From positions 1 through 12,875 of the forward strand of contig JAWLCQ010000147.1 in the NCBI GenBank assembly GCA_041687095.1: DNA of 12,875 nt, given 5' to 3'. The notes beneath the pieces were generated by a model that was not told the origin of the DNA, made no database searches, and saw nothing but the letters and a program-made list of their open reading frames with translations. The position numbers and the translations under genes were made by a program. Positions within the stretch are counted from its first letter, which is position 1, and the number at the start of each line of letters is the position of its first letter. Shown one piece after another: positions 1 to 6,183 of the stretch. This stretch comes from JAWLCQ01 sp041687095. GTDB lineage: Bacteria; Planctomycetota; Phycisphaerae; SM23-33.

Positions 1-53
1 CGAAGCAACCACGCCCAATCGACCCTGCCCGCGAATCACCGGGGATGCGTATC
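1..53. repeat. Copy 1 of a ~53-bp dispersed repeat
   Basis: This stretch aligns without gaps to 10899-10951, with 43 of 53 positions identical by eye. The shared cores are ACCACGCCC, GCCCGCGAAT and CCGGGGATG. It is cut by the window edge, so the full repeat may be longer; the second copy sits in a longer gene-free region. It abuts the stop codon of the minus-strand gene at 52-309. Neither copy lies inside a credible gene. Confidence 0.6.
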
Positions 54-309
54 AGTGCTGCCTTCGCCAGCGGGCGATCTCTCCGCGCGGGCGCTGCAGC
101 AGCACGTTCATCCAGTGCCTCGCCTTCTCCCCGCCCTGCGCGTGCAGCACGGTCCCCCAGAACCAACTCCCGACCTGCCGCGGCCAGCCGCCCTCCCCGA
201 CGGGCTTGGAGGGGATCTCGACCACCTTGTCGGGGTTGTCAAGCGCCCACTCGATCCAGCGGGAGGTCTCTTCCAGCATCTGGCGGCGATACTCGTTCCA
301 GTCGAACAC
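52..309 (-). CDS. Small tryptophan-rich protein of unknown function
   Basis: I do not recognise this 85-residue protein. I start it at GTG (309-307) because a purine-rich AGGGAAGGA sits about 6 bases upstream. An in-frame ATG at 342 would add 11 residues (MRRSLCREGRP) but has no good ribosome site. The sequence looks like a real soluble protein: an acidic, amphipathic N-terminus (FDWNEYRRQMLEETSRWIEW), the segment DNPDKVVEIPSKPVGEGG, then QVGSWFWGTVLH and a basic C-terminus. It has no signal peptide or membrane helix. Many tryptophans and balanced charge argue against a chance frame. It is separated from the plus-strand TM2 gene by a mobile element. Function is unknown. Confidence 0.6.
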   Translation of the reverse strand: MFDWNEYRRQMLEETSRWIEWALDNPDKVVEIPSKPVGEGGWPRQVGSWFWGTVLHAQGGEKARHWMNVLLQRPRGEIARWRRQH

Positions 310-514
310 GGGCCGTCCTTCCCTGCAGAGGCTTCGCCTCATGGTAGCTCACGATCCGCCCGCCGTCACGACCTTTTGTGCGAGGGCGACTGTCCGTGTA
401 CCGCCGCCCATCCCGCCTATCCCCGCCCGCCAGGAGTTCCTGCTGCACCCGCGGCCCCAGCGTCTGTGCGCTACGGGGCCGCCAAACCGCCGATCCCGCC
501 CCCATCCGTCATAG
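310..514. other. Gene-free stretch upstream of the small minus-strand gene
   Basis: The frames here are low-complexity, proline- and arginine-rich and look like non-coding shadows. I see no RNA gene and no strong promoter. Its right edge (507-514, CGTCATAG) is the candidate target duplication of the element that follows. Confidence 0.4.
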
Positions 515-554
515 GTAACCGTTCACGGGAGTGCGGGTGAGGATCCCCGCACCG

Positions 555-625
555 CCTCGAAAAAGGGGACAGGCACCTGCGCGGCAAGAAGCATGCCGCT
601 ACGGAGCCAGTCCCCCTTTTCGAGG
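555..625. repeat. REPIN-like imperfect palindrome nested in the element
   Basis: Outer arms 555-570 and 610-625 (CCTCGAAAAAGGGGAC and its complement) match at 15 of 16 positions. An inner hairpin GCGGCA/TGCCGC (581-586 and 594-599) has a 7-nt loop. The pattern of A-run, GGGGAC, AGGCACC then AGCCAGTCCCC resembles palindromes I associate with REP-type transposase (RAYT) neighbourhoods in environmental bacteria; that link is recall, not a search. Confidence 0.6.
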
Positions 626-670
626 CTCCTGCGCCCATCCCGCCTTCGGCTCCCGATGGGCCCTTTTCCT

Positions 671-700
671 CACGCCTTTGCTGCTGTTTGCGAAGGCGTG
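671..700. repeat. Subterminal hairpin with TGCTGTTT loop
   Basis: An 11-bp stem (671-681 with 690-700, one G-U-type position) closes an 8-nt loop TGCTGTTT (682-689). It overlaps the inverted end GTGAACGGTTAC. The same architecture, with a different stem sequence and loop TGCTGTCT, occurs on the other strand at 12365-12394. Confidence 0.65.
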
Positions 701-764
701 AACGGTTACCGCCATAGGATGAAGAACAGTCCCTCTCGGGGAACCACTGACGAAAGGAAGAGCC

Positions 765-1028
765 ATGACCCAGACCCCTCGGCCGTACTCGACGGCCCCG
801 CCCGGCGCTCCGGAGCCCAAGGAGTGGCTCATCACGCTCCTGCTGGCCGTGCTGCCCCCGCTTGTCGGCATCAACGGCCTGCACCGGTTCTACGTGGGCA
901 AGATCGGCACTGGCGTGCTCTGGCTGCTGACGGGCGGGCTGTGCGGGATCGGGACGATCGTCGACATCATCGTGATCCTGATGGACAACTTCCGCGATGT
1001 CTGGGGCCGCCCGCTCATCAAGCACTGA
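765..1028 (+). CDS. TM2-domain membrane protein
   Basis: 87-residue inner-membrane protein of the TM2 family. After a proline-rich cytoplasmic tail (residues 1-18) come two helices, about 20-37 and 49-73, joined by the family hallmark GINGLHRFYVGK (35-46) and followed by LLTGGLCGIGTIVDI. TM2 proteins are short and usually of unknown role, so only topology can be stated. ATG at 765 has GAAAGGAAG just upstream and matches the usual family start. The 3' end overlaps the first codons of the DUF2752 frame, a common pairing that suggests co-transcription. A mobile element ends 55 bp upstream and may have replaced or separated the original promoter. Confidence 0.93.
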   Translation: MTQTPRPYSTAPPGAPEPKEWLITLLLAVLPPLVGINGLHRFYVGKIGTGVLWLLTGGLCGIGTIVDIIVILMDNFRDVWGRPLIKH

Positions 1029-1446
1029 TCGCCCGTCCGGGGGCGCCTCTTCGCCCGCATCCCGGAAGAGCCCGACCCGCCGGCGCCGATGGCGGTCGCG
1101 GTCCGGTGCGCCCGCCCGCACCGTCGCCTCCCGCCTCGTGGCGGGGGGGGGGCTGGCGGTGCTGCTGGCGATTCCCGCGGCGATGGCGGCCGTCCCGACG
1201 GACGCGCTGGCCTCCGCGCCCACCCTCTGCCTCTGGAAGCTCGCCTTCGACGTCGAGTGCCCGGGCTGCGGGATGGGCCGGGCGCTGTCCTGTTGGCTGC
1301 ATCTGGACTTCGCCCGCGCGTGGGCGTACAACCGGCTGATCGTGGTGGTGGGCCCGCTGCTGGCGGTGCTGTGGATGCGAGGGGCGTGGGCGCTGTGGCG
1401 CGCAGCCCGGGGGGGGCAGTGGTGCGGCGATGAAGACGGTGCATGA
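997..1446 (+). CDS. DUF2752 membrane protein (start uncertain)
   Basis: The frame carries the DUF2752 signature: CPGCGMGRALSCWLHLDFA (88-106), preceded by a hydrophobic helix (50-66) and followed by a second (114-128). The family is small, membrane-bound and of unknown biochemical function; the conserved CPxCG pair (C88, C91) may bind metal or form a disulphide. The only in-frame ATG is 997, overlapping the TM2 gene by 32 bp and giving an arginine-rich 47-residue tail atypical of the family. GTG at 1138 would give the usual family length. Neither has a clear ribosome site. A G10 tract (1143-1152) encodes GGG just before the first helix; losing one G would join ATG 1089 to this frame, so start and integrity are unsettled. 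Confidence 0.82.
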   Translation: MSGAARSSSTDRPSGGASSPASRKSPTRRRRWRSRSGAPARTVASRLVAGGGLAVLLAIPAAMAAVPTDALASAPTLCLWKLAFDVECPGCGMGRALSCWLHLDFARAWAYNRLIVVVGPLLAVLWMRGAWALWRAARGGQWCGDEDGA

Positions 1447-1469
1447 ACCCTGGCGGAAGCAGCACGGTG

Positions 1470-1487
1470 GCGCAGCGCGGGCTGCGC
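1470..1487 (+). terminator. Possible terminator hairpin after DUF2752
   Basis: GCGCAGC-gcgg-GCTGCGC forms a perfect 7-bp GC stem with a 4-nt loop, 24 bases after the DUF2752 stop. There is no T-run, so intrinsic termination is only a possibility. Confidence 0.35.
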
Positions 1488-1493
1488 CCGCTC

Positions 1494-1605
1494 CCAATTT
1501 GGATGTTCGACTTTCGATTTTCGATTGGGCTGTCGCCCCTGCCACGGCCCCAATCGAAGTGAGCGCCGTCTGAGGACCGGAGAACATCCTCGTAAAAGCG
1601 AGGAT
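1494..1605. other. Intergenic stretch with TTCGATTT microrepeat and a small hairpin
   Basis: Around 1508-1526 the sequence runs CGACTTT, CGATTTT, CGATTGG, three imperfect 7-mers of a kind I have seen in intergenic regions of unrelated bacteria. A perfect 7-bp hairpin ATCCTCG/CGAGGAT (1586-1592, 1599-1605) follows. No gene is supported between 1447 and 1717. Confidence 0.4.
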
Positions 1606-1644
1606 CTTGCGCATTTGCAGTGCAGAGTACACCTGGCGTGGAAC

Positions 1645-1694
1645 GTAAGCGTTCAGGGGCCGGCCCGAAGGGGCGCCACCCCGCGAACGGTTAC
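1645..1694. mobile_element. 50-bp IS66-like mini-element with perfect 8-bp duplication
   Basis: The ends are GTAAGCGTTC (1645-1654) and GAACGGTTAC (1685-1694), inverted with one mismatch. The bases immediately outside are identical, CGTGGAAC at 1637-1644 and at 1695-1702, a perfect 8-bp target duplication. GTAA termini with 8-bp duplications are characteristic of IS66-family insertion. The interior is GC-rich (GGGGCCGGCCC, GGGGCGCCACCCC) and codes for nothing. The copy sits in the leader of the next gene, one base before its GAGGAG ribosome site once the duplication is counted. Confidence 0.78.
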
Positions 1695-1717
1695 CGTGGA
1701 ACGAGGAGATTCCTGGC

Positions 1718-2395
1718 ATGGCGAAGAAGGTAAAGAAGGCGAAGAAGGCGAGCACCGCAAAGGCCGCGACAGATCCATCGCAGATGCATCGCTACCTGGA
1801 GTTGCGGGCGTCGATGTGCGGGTTGGCCCCCGAGATCTGGCGAGAGTTCCTGTTGGAGGAGGACGCCACGTTCGGCGACCTGCATGAGGCGATCCAGGAC
1901 GCGGGCCCGTGGTCTGACTACCACCTGTGGGAGTTCGCTGTCCAAGACGGCAAGTGGCCCAAGGCCATCGCGAAGCACCCAGAGGCGGGGGACATCTACG
2001 AGGGCCGCGAGGTCCCCGTCGCCGCCGACCTGAAACTCGCGGAGTTCTTCACCCGCAAGGGCATGACCTGCCTGTACCACTACGACTTCGGTGATGACTG
2101 GTATGTCGAGGTGAAGCTCGTCGGGCGGCAGGACCTGCCCGAGGAGTTCCACCGTCGCCTGCTCGACGGCGCCCGCGCCTGGCCGCCCGAGGACTGCGGG
2201 GGCGTGTACGGATATACCAAGATGTACTGCGTCGCCACCGGCAAGCTGCCGTCGTACCTGAAGGGCAAGGCCACTCTATCGGACGTGGTCGGAGAAGACG
2301 ACGTGGCCGAGTTGCGGGAGTGGCTGGGGGGCTGGATGCCCGAGGCCTTTGACCTGGCGGAGGCGAAGAAACGCTTCGACCGCCCGGGGCGCTGA
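1718..2395 (+). CDS. pRiA4b ORF-3-like protein
   Basis: 225-residue soluble protein of the plasmid pRiA4b ORF-3 family (also called the IS1096 passenger, TnpR-like family). Signature elements are YHLWEFAV (68-75), YDFGDDWYVEVKL (122-134), PPEDCGGVYGY (156-166) and a C-terminal EWLGGWMPEAFDLAEAKKRF (201-220). The first 20 residues are a lysine-rich extension (MAKKVKKAKK) that may bind nucleic acid. Molecular function of the family is unknown; members are common near mobile elements. ATG 1718 has GAGGAG (1703-1708) ten bases upstream. A 50-bp mini-element has landed just upstream, so the 5' leader now contains a hairpin. It is followed by two tandem hairpins. Confidence 0.93.
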   Translation: MAKKVKKAKKASTAKAATDPSQMHRYLELRASMCGLAPEIWREFLLEEDATFGDLHEAIQDAGPWSDYHLWEFAVQDGKWPKAIAKHPEAGDIYEGREVPVAADLKLAEFFTRKGMTCLYHYDFGDDWYVEVKLVGRQDLPEEFHRRLLDGARAWPPEDCGGVYGYTKMYCVATGKLPSYLKGKATLSDVVGEDDVAELREWLGGWMPEAFDLAEAKKRFDRPGR

Positions 2396-2402
2396 CGGGG
2401 CT

Positions 2403-2465
2403 GACCGTTTTACGATGTGTCGTAAAACGGTCTTGACCAATTTCCGATGCATCGTAAATTGGTCA
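2403..2465. repeat. Two tandem covarying hairpins
   Basis: Hairpin 1: GACCGTTTTACGA (2403-2415), loop TGTG, perfect 13-bp complement (2420-2432). Hairpin 2: TGACCAATTT (2434-2443) pairs perfectly with 2456-2465 around an inner palindrome CGATGCATCG (2445-2454). Aligned, both copies share ACC..TTT..CGATG..TCGTAAA..GGT, while GT/AC in copy 1 is AA/TT in copy 2, so the changes preserve pairing. They are AT-rich against the GC-rich surroundings. They could be termination, operator or RNA elements; there is no T-run after either. Confidence 0.75.
2433..2460 (+). promoter_or_regulatory. Candidate sigma-70-type promoter for the DUF4932 gene
   Basis: TTGACC (2433-2438) and TAAATT (2455-2460) are separated by 16 bases and lie within hairpin 2. 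A start near 2467 would leave a ~45-base leader with AAGGGAGA before ATG 2512. The overlap with a palindrome suggests a regulator could bind over the promoter. Confidence 0.45.
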
Positions 2466-2511
2466 GCCTGCGTCTATGCTCGGGAGTCAATTCGGCTGAA
2501 GGGAGAACCGC

Positions 2512-3666
2512 ATGGTGGGATCGAGGACGCGCTGCGGCGGGATTGTGGCAGTGTGCGGAATGGTGGCGGTGCTGGGGTCGCTGGGACTCGCCGAGGATCC
2601 CGCGAGCCAACCGGCGGGTATCCGCTCGGAGGTGGACCCGCGGGTCGAACTGATCGCGATCATCTTCCACCTTGTGGGCAATCCCGAGTACGACAAGTGC
2701 CGCGTCCCCGCCTACGGCCAGGCCGTCGAGGAGCACTTCAAGGACCACCGCGACCACGAGGTCGTGCGATTCGCGCGGTCACTGCGGTCGAGCAGGGGGG
2801 TGTCGTTCGACGCCCCGATGTCGCTGGCGGTGCATCTGGGCCCGCCGCCGGAACTGGTGCCGCGGATCCCGCTGTCGCCCCGCCCGCCCGGTGTGGATGC
2901 GCGGTGGCGGGAGCGGGACATCGAGCGGTTCCTGGAACTGGCCCGCGCGTTCGCGAAGGACGGGAACTTCGCCGGCTTCTGGGACTCGCAGCGCGATCGC
3001 CGCGAATTGGCCGAGCAGCGGATGACGGCTGTGGTGGCCGATCGCCTGCACCAGGATTGGTTCGACGAGTTCTTCGGCGCGGCCCCGGGGGCGAGGTTCT
3101 GTCTGCGGGTGAGCCTGATGAACGGGCCCAACTGCTACGGGGTCGCGTTCCGTAGCGTCGCAGGCGACGGGAGCGCCGGGGGCGACGAACTGTACAGCAT
3201 CATGGGCCTCTGGAACGTCGACGTCCGGGGCGAGCCCGCCCCCGACGCCCGCGTCCTGCCGACGCTGGTGCACGAGTTCTGCCACTCGTACTGCAACCCG
3301 CTGGTCGACGCCCACCTCGCTGAGCTGCGTCCCGCCGGCGAGGCCCTCTACGCCCGCGTCAAGCAGCGCATGCAGCGGATGGCCTACGCCAATTGGGAAA
3401 CGATGATGCGCGAGTCGCTCGTCCGCGCGTCGGTCATCCGCTACCTGGCCCGCCATGAGGGCAATGCGGCGGCCGTGCGCGAGGGCCTGTCGCAGGTGCA
3501 GCAGGGCTTCGCCTGGATGCCCGGTCTCACCCGCCGCCTGGTCGCCTACGAACGCCAGCGCGACCAGTACCCCACGCTCGACTCCTACATGCCCGAGATC
3601 GTCCGGTTCTTCGACGAGTACGCGAAGGAGACAAGCACGACCTCGGCGCCGACGACGGGCCCGTGA
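2512..3666 (+). CDS. Secreted DUF4932-type putative metallopeptidase
   Basis: 384-residue protein with a Sec-type signal peptide (basic n-region to residue 8, hydrophobic 9-25, probable cleavage after GLA at 27), so it acts outside the cytoplasm. The zinc-protease motif HEFCH is at 254-258 (LVHEFCHSYCNPLVDAH), the pattern I associate with DUF4932, a family predicted to be metal-dependent hydrolases with unknown substrates. Upstream segments include FHLVGNPEYDKC (52-63) and SLMNGPNCYGVAF. E306 or E312 in YANWETMMRESLVRA is a possible third zinc ligand by analogy with gluzincins; this is inference. The C-terminus is serine/threonine-rich. ATG 2512 has a good AAGGGAGA site. It stands alone, with its own candidate promoter. 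Confidence 0.85.
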   Translation: MVGSRTRCGGIVAVCGMVAVLGSLGLAEDPASQPAGIRSEVDPRVELIAIIFHLVGNPEYDKCRVPAYGQAVEEHFKDHRDHEVVRFARSLRSSRGVSFDAPMSLAVHLGPPPELVPRIPLSPRPPGVDARWRERDIERFLELARAFAKDGNFAGFWDSQRDRRELAEQRMTAVVADRLHQDWFDEFFGAAPGARFCLRVSLMNGPNCYGVAFRSVAGDGSAGGDELYSIMGLWNVDVRGEPAPDARVLPTLVHEFCHSYCNPLVDAHLAELRPAGEALYARVKQRMQRMAYANWETMMRESLVRASVIRYLARHEGNAAAVREGLSQVQQGFAWMPGLTRRLVAYERQRDQYPTLDSYMPEIVRFFDEYAKETSTTSAPTTGP

Positions 3667-3695
3667 GCCGAAACGCTCAACAATGCGGTCTCTGT

Positions 3696-3995
3696 CTACC
3701 GTCGGACTTCGACTTGTGGCGGGGGCTTGGCGGTTCGATCTCTGGTACGGACAAGAAACAGGATCGCCAGCCCGATCAGCCCCAGTTCCAGCGGTAGGAC
3801 CAGCATCCAAGCTCCGCTGCCGATCCAGGCGCTGAGTTGGAGCAGGGCCTGCAGGGTCGGGGGGAGCGGAAGGCTCATGCGGTAGTACTCCTCCGCCCAG
3901 TGCGGCAGGACGAACAGAATCGCCACCGTTGCGGCCAAGAGGCACACTGCTGCTACCAGCCCGAGAACGGCCAACGTCGATCTGGAGTCTCTCAC
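3696..3995 (-). CDS. Small two-helix membrane protein, GspF-like segment
   Basis: 99-residue inner-membrane protein starting at GTG (3995-3993), supported by AAAGGAGA six bases upstream. Helices are about 8-30 and 57-82, ending in a basic cytoplasmic tail (VRTRDRTAK). Between them LPHWAEEYYRMSLPLPPTLQALLQLS (30-55) resembles the region between helices in type II secretion GspF/PilC proteins, where proline-rich LPxxT precedes a helix; the rest of GspF is absent. It follows vapC by 30 bases on the same strand and may be co-transcribed, but nothing ties it functionally. Function is unknown. Confidence 0.75.
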   Translation of the reverse strand: MRDSRSTLAVLGLVAAVCLLAATVAILFVLPHWAEEYYRMSLPLPPTLQALLQLSAWIGSGAWMLVLPLELGLIGLAILFLVRTRDRTAKPPPQVEVRR

Positions 3996-4025
3996 CCCTG
4001 TCTCCTTTCGATCTGCGGAGGCAGT

Positions 4026-4436
4026 CTACTGCTTGCGGGTCCAGTTCTCCACAGTCAGGCGGGGCACGCGGCAGAACTCCTTCTCATTGGCGGTGACGAG
4101 GACCGCTCCGACGGAGAGGGCATGTGCGGCAATCAACGTGTCCAGAGGCCCGATCGGAGTACCCGCCTGTTCCAGCGCGGCGCGCGTCCGTCCGTACTGA
4201 ACAGCGGCAGCCCTGCCGAACGGAAGGATGACGAAGGGCACTGCAAACTTCGCCAAGGCTCCCTGGTTCCTCTTGAGAAGCGGGCTCTTGTGCAACCCTA
4301 CCATCAACTCCGCCAGCGTGATGGCCGAAAGCGCCACGGAGCCTTCTTCACACTGGTGCAGCCTCTGCTCGGTCATTCCGCCCGGACGCCGAAGCGCGTC
4401 GATGCAACTGCTCGTATCCAGCATGTAACGGATCAT
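4026..4436 (-). CDS. vapC: VapC toxin, PIN-domain ribonuclease
   Basis: 136-residue PIN-domain endoribonuclease, the toxin of a type II toxin-antitoxin pair; free VapC cuts RNA (tRNA or rRNA loops in studied cases) with Mg2+. Conserved residues are D7 in MLDTSSCID, E43 in TLAELMVGL, D99 in PLDTLIAAHAL, and the TANEKEFCRVPRLTVENW block (115-132), which in relatives reads TNNxxEFxRVxGLxxENW. Length is normal and no catalytic acid is missing, so it should be active. The ATG overlaps the vapB stop by 4 bases (ATGA), which fixes the start and implies translational coupling. Cleavage by PIN enzymes normally leaves 5'-phosphate and 3'-OH. Confidence 0.95.
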   Translation of the reverse strand: MIRYMLDTSSCIDALRRPGGMTEQRLHQCEEGSVALSAITLAELMVGLHKSPLLKRNQGALAKFAVPFVILPFGRAAAVQYGRTRAALEQAGTPIGPLDTLIAAHALSVGAVLVTANEKEFCRVPRLTVENWTRKQ

Positions 4437-4663
4437 GGCCAGTCGCGTTCCTCCGCCTTCTCGGGTTGGTTGCGGTCCTGCATGAAGTCTTCTGAGAACT
4501 CGCGGATGCCCTCCGACATGATGTCCCACCCCTTGCCCCGCGGATAGAGAACGACCGCGTCCCCGATCTTCTGGATGCACACCTCATCCACGTCGAAGCG
4601 GAACTCTTTCGGCAGGCGGACTGCCTGGGATCGGCCACTCATGAATACCTTCGCCGTCTTCAT
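4433..4663 (-). CDS. vapB: VapB antitoxin, AbrB-type DNA-binding protein
   Basis: 76-residue antitoxin with an N-terminal AbrB/MazE swapped-hairpin domain (MKTAKVFMSGRSQAVRLPKE, 1-20; then FRFDVDEVCIQ) that binds the operator, and an acidic C-terminal tail (about 50-76, ending EKAEERDWP) that should wrap VapC. I start at ATG 4663 because GGAG lies six bases upstream and MKTAKxFMxGRSQAVRLP is the standard family start; ATGs at 4675 and 4687 lie inside the operator region. It precedes vapC with a 4-base overlap. Autorepression by the VapBC complex is expected from the palindrome just upstream. Confidence 0.95.
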   Translation of the reverse strand: MKTAKVFMSGRSQAVRLPKEFRFDVDEVCIQKIGDAVVLYPRGKGWDIMSEGIREFSEDFMQDRNQPEKAEERDWP

Positions 4664-4676
4664 AGGATTCTCCATG

Positions 4677-4695
4677 ATATATACCATAGTATATC
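4677..4695 (-). promoter_or_regulatory. Probable VapBC operator overlapping the vapB promoter
   Basis: Reading the minus strand, ATATAC-tatg-GTATAT is a perfect 6-bp inverted repeat (arms 4679-4684 and 4689-4694) with flanking GA/TC. A TATACT hexamer (4693-4688) inside it is a plausible -10 box; no convincing -35 is seen. The site fills the 40-base gap between the rtcB stop and vapB. Confidence 0.6.
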
Positions 4696-4703
4696 ACATG
4701 CGC

Positions 4704-6164
4704 CTATCCCTTGACCACCCCCATCGGCCGCAGGCGGGCGACTTTGCGGCCGAGGCGGGCGGTGGTGACGCAGTCGATGACGGCGTCGATGTCCTTGTAG
4801 GCGTCGGGCTGCTCCTCGGCGAGGCCGGTGCGGCCGGCGGCGCGGGCGATGATGCCCTTCGCCGCCAGTTCCTTGTCGATCCGCCGGCCCTTGGCGGCGT
4901 CGACGGCCTGGTGGCGGGACCAGACGCGCCCGGCCCCGTGGCAGGTGGACCCGAAGCTCTGCTCCATCGCCTCTTGCGTGCCCAGCAGGACGTAGCTCGC
5001 CGTGCCCATGTCGCCCGGGATGATGACGGGCTGACCGATGGCGCGGTAGCGGGCGGGCAGTTCCGGGTGCCCGGGGCCAAACGCTCGCGTCGCGCCCTTG
5101 CGGTGTACGCACAGCGTCCGCTCCTGGCCGTTGACGGTGTGCGTCTCCATCTTGGCGATGTTGTGGGCCACGTCGTACACCTGCCGCAGTCCCAACGCCT
5201 CGGGGCTCTTCCCGAAGAACCGCCCCAGCGTCCGCCGCACCTGCGTCGCCAGGAGCTGGCGGTTGCACCACGCGAAGTTGGCGGCCGCCCGCATCGCCGC
5301 CAGGTATCGCTGCCCCTCGCGGGAGTTCACGGGGGCGCAGACGAGCTGGCGATCGGGAAGCGTGATGCCCTCGCGCTGCGGGACGCTGCGGAGGTCGCGC
5401 AGGGAATCATCGCACACCTGGTGCCCCAGCCCGCGGGACCCGCTATGGAGCATGATCGTCACCTGCCCCTGGGCGAGCCCCATGGCCTTGGCGGCGTCGG
5501 CGTCGTAGATGGCCTCGACGACCTGGACCTCACCGAAGTGGTTGCCCGACCCGAGCGTCCCGCACTGGTCATTGCCACGCTTGTAGGCTTGGGGGCTGAC
5601 CGCGTCGGGATCGGCCCCGTCGAGGCACCCGCCGGACTCGGTCGCCTCCAGGTCGTCGTCGGTCGCCAGGCCCTCGTCGCGCAGGTAGCGGCAGCCGTCG
5701 GCGAGGATGCGGCGCATGGCTGCGCGATCGAAGGTGAACGACCCCCCGACGCCCACCCCCAGGGGGATGTCGCGGAAGAGCTGGTCCACGAGTTCCTTGA
5801 GGCGGGGCCGGACGTCGGACTCCTCGAGGTCCGTCCGCAGCAGGCGGACGCCGCAGTTGATGTCGTACCCCACGCCCCCGGGGCTGACCACGCCTCCCTG
5901 CTCGGGGTCGGTGGCGGCGACCCCTCCGATGGGGAACCCGTAGCCCCAGTGGATGTCGGGCATGGCGAGGGAGGCGGAGACGATCCCGGGGAGCGTGGCG
6001 ACGTTGGCGACCTGCTCGAGCCCGCCCCCGGCGAGGACGTCGGCGATGAGGCGGTCGGTGGCGTAGACGATTCCATCCACGCGCATGTCGGACCGCTGCT
6101 CCTTGGGGAGGCGGTAGCGGGCGGCGTCGATCTGCTCAAGTTTGCCCTGGAAGTCCTTGGCCAT
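4704..6164 (-). CDS. rtcB: RNA 3'-phosphate/5'-OH ligase RtcB
   Basis: 486-residue RtcB, which joins RNA 2',3'-cyclic-phosphate or 3'-phosphate ends to 5'-OH ends using GTP and Mn2+. The family core is intact: GGVGYDINCGVR (97-107; metal ligands D101 and C104), GTLGSGNHF with H209, HSGSRGLGHQ with H240, YDVAHN with H334 and CHGAGRVWSR (408-417), whose H409 matches the histidine that is guanylylated. Length is typical. ATG 6164 has AAGGAG seven to eight bases upstream and begins MAKDFQGKLEQ; longer frames run into repeat sequence. It follows its activator archease on the same strand after 225 bp of inverted repeat. Role: tRNA splicing-like repair of damaged RNA; cytoplasmic. Confidence 0.97.
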   Translation of the reverse strand: MAKDFQGKLEQIDAARYRLPKEQRSDMRVDGIVYATDRLIADVLAGGGLEQVANVATLPGIVSASLAMPDIHWGYGFPIGGVAATDPEQGGVVSPGGVGYDINCGVRLLRTDLEESDVRPRLKELVDQLFRDIPLGVGVGGSFTFDRAAMRRILADGCRYLRDEGLATDDDLEATESGGCLDGADPDAVSPQAYKRGNDQCGTLGSGNHFGEVQVVEAIYDADAAKAMGLAQGQVTIMLHSGSRGLGHQVCDDSLRDLRSVPQREGITLPDRQLVCAPVNSREGQRYLAAMRAAANFAWCNRQLLATQVRRTLGRFFGKSPEALGLRQVYDVAHNIAKMETHTVNGQERTLCVHRKGATRAFGPGHPELPARYRAIGQPVIIPGDMGTASYVLLGTQEAMEQSFGSTCHGAGRVWSRHQAVDAAKGRRIDKELAAKGIIARAAGRTGLAEEQPDAYKDIDAVIDCVTTARLGRKVARLRPMGVVKG

Positions 6165-6183
6165 GCGTAGCTCCTTGTGAGGA

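Larger units (their letters stand above)
515..709. mobile_element. 195-bp IS66-like miniature inverted-repeat element
   Basis: The left end reads GTAACCGTTCACG (515-527) and the right end is its exact inverted copy (697-709). Flanks are CGTCATAG (507-514) and CGCCATAG (710-717), a 7-of-8 direct repeat consistent with an 8-bp target duplication. IS66-family elements are known for ends beginning GTAA and 8-bp duplications, so an IS66-derived non-autonomous element is the likely identity. It has no transposase and is a chain of hairpins: 531-552 (7-bp arms, 8-nt loop), 555-625, 633-661 (7-bp arms) and 671-700. It ends 55 bp before the TM2 start codon. Confidence 0.72.

Noticed and set aside
471..1553. 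360-residue minus-strand open frame opposite TM2/DUF2752
   Set aside because: Arginine-, proline- and glutamine-rich composition typical of an antisense shadow in GC-rich DNA; the plus-strand genes have clear family motifs.
2779..3945. 388-residue minus-strand open frame opposite the DUF4932 gene
   Set aside because: No recognisable domain; an antisense shadow of a gene with a signal peptide and HExxH motif.
4026..6164. RtcB as dedicated repair enzyme for VapC cuts
   Set aside because: PIN-domain nucleases normally leave 5'-phosphate and 3'-OH ends, which RtcB does not join.
4575..6170. 531-residue plus-strand open frame opposite rtcB
   Set aside because: Low-complexity G/A/V/D composition caused by third-position GC of rtcB on the other strand.
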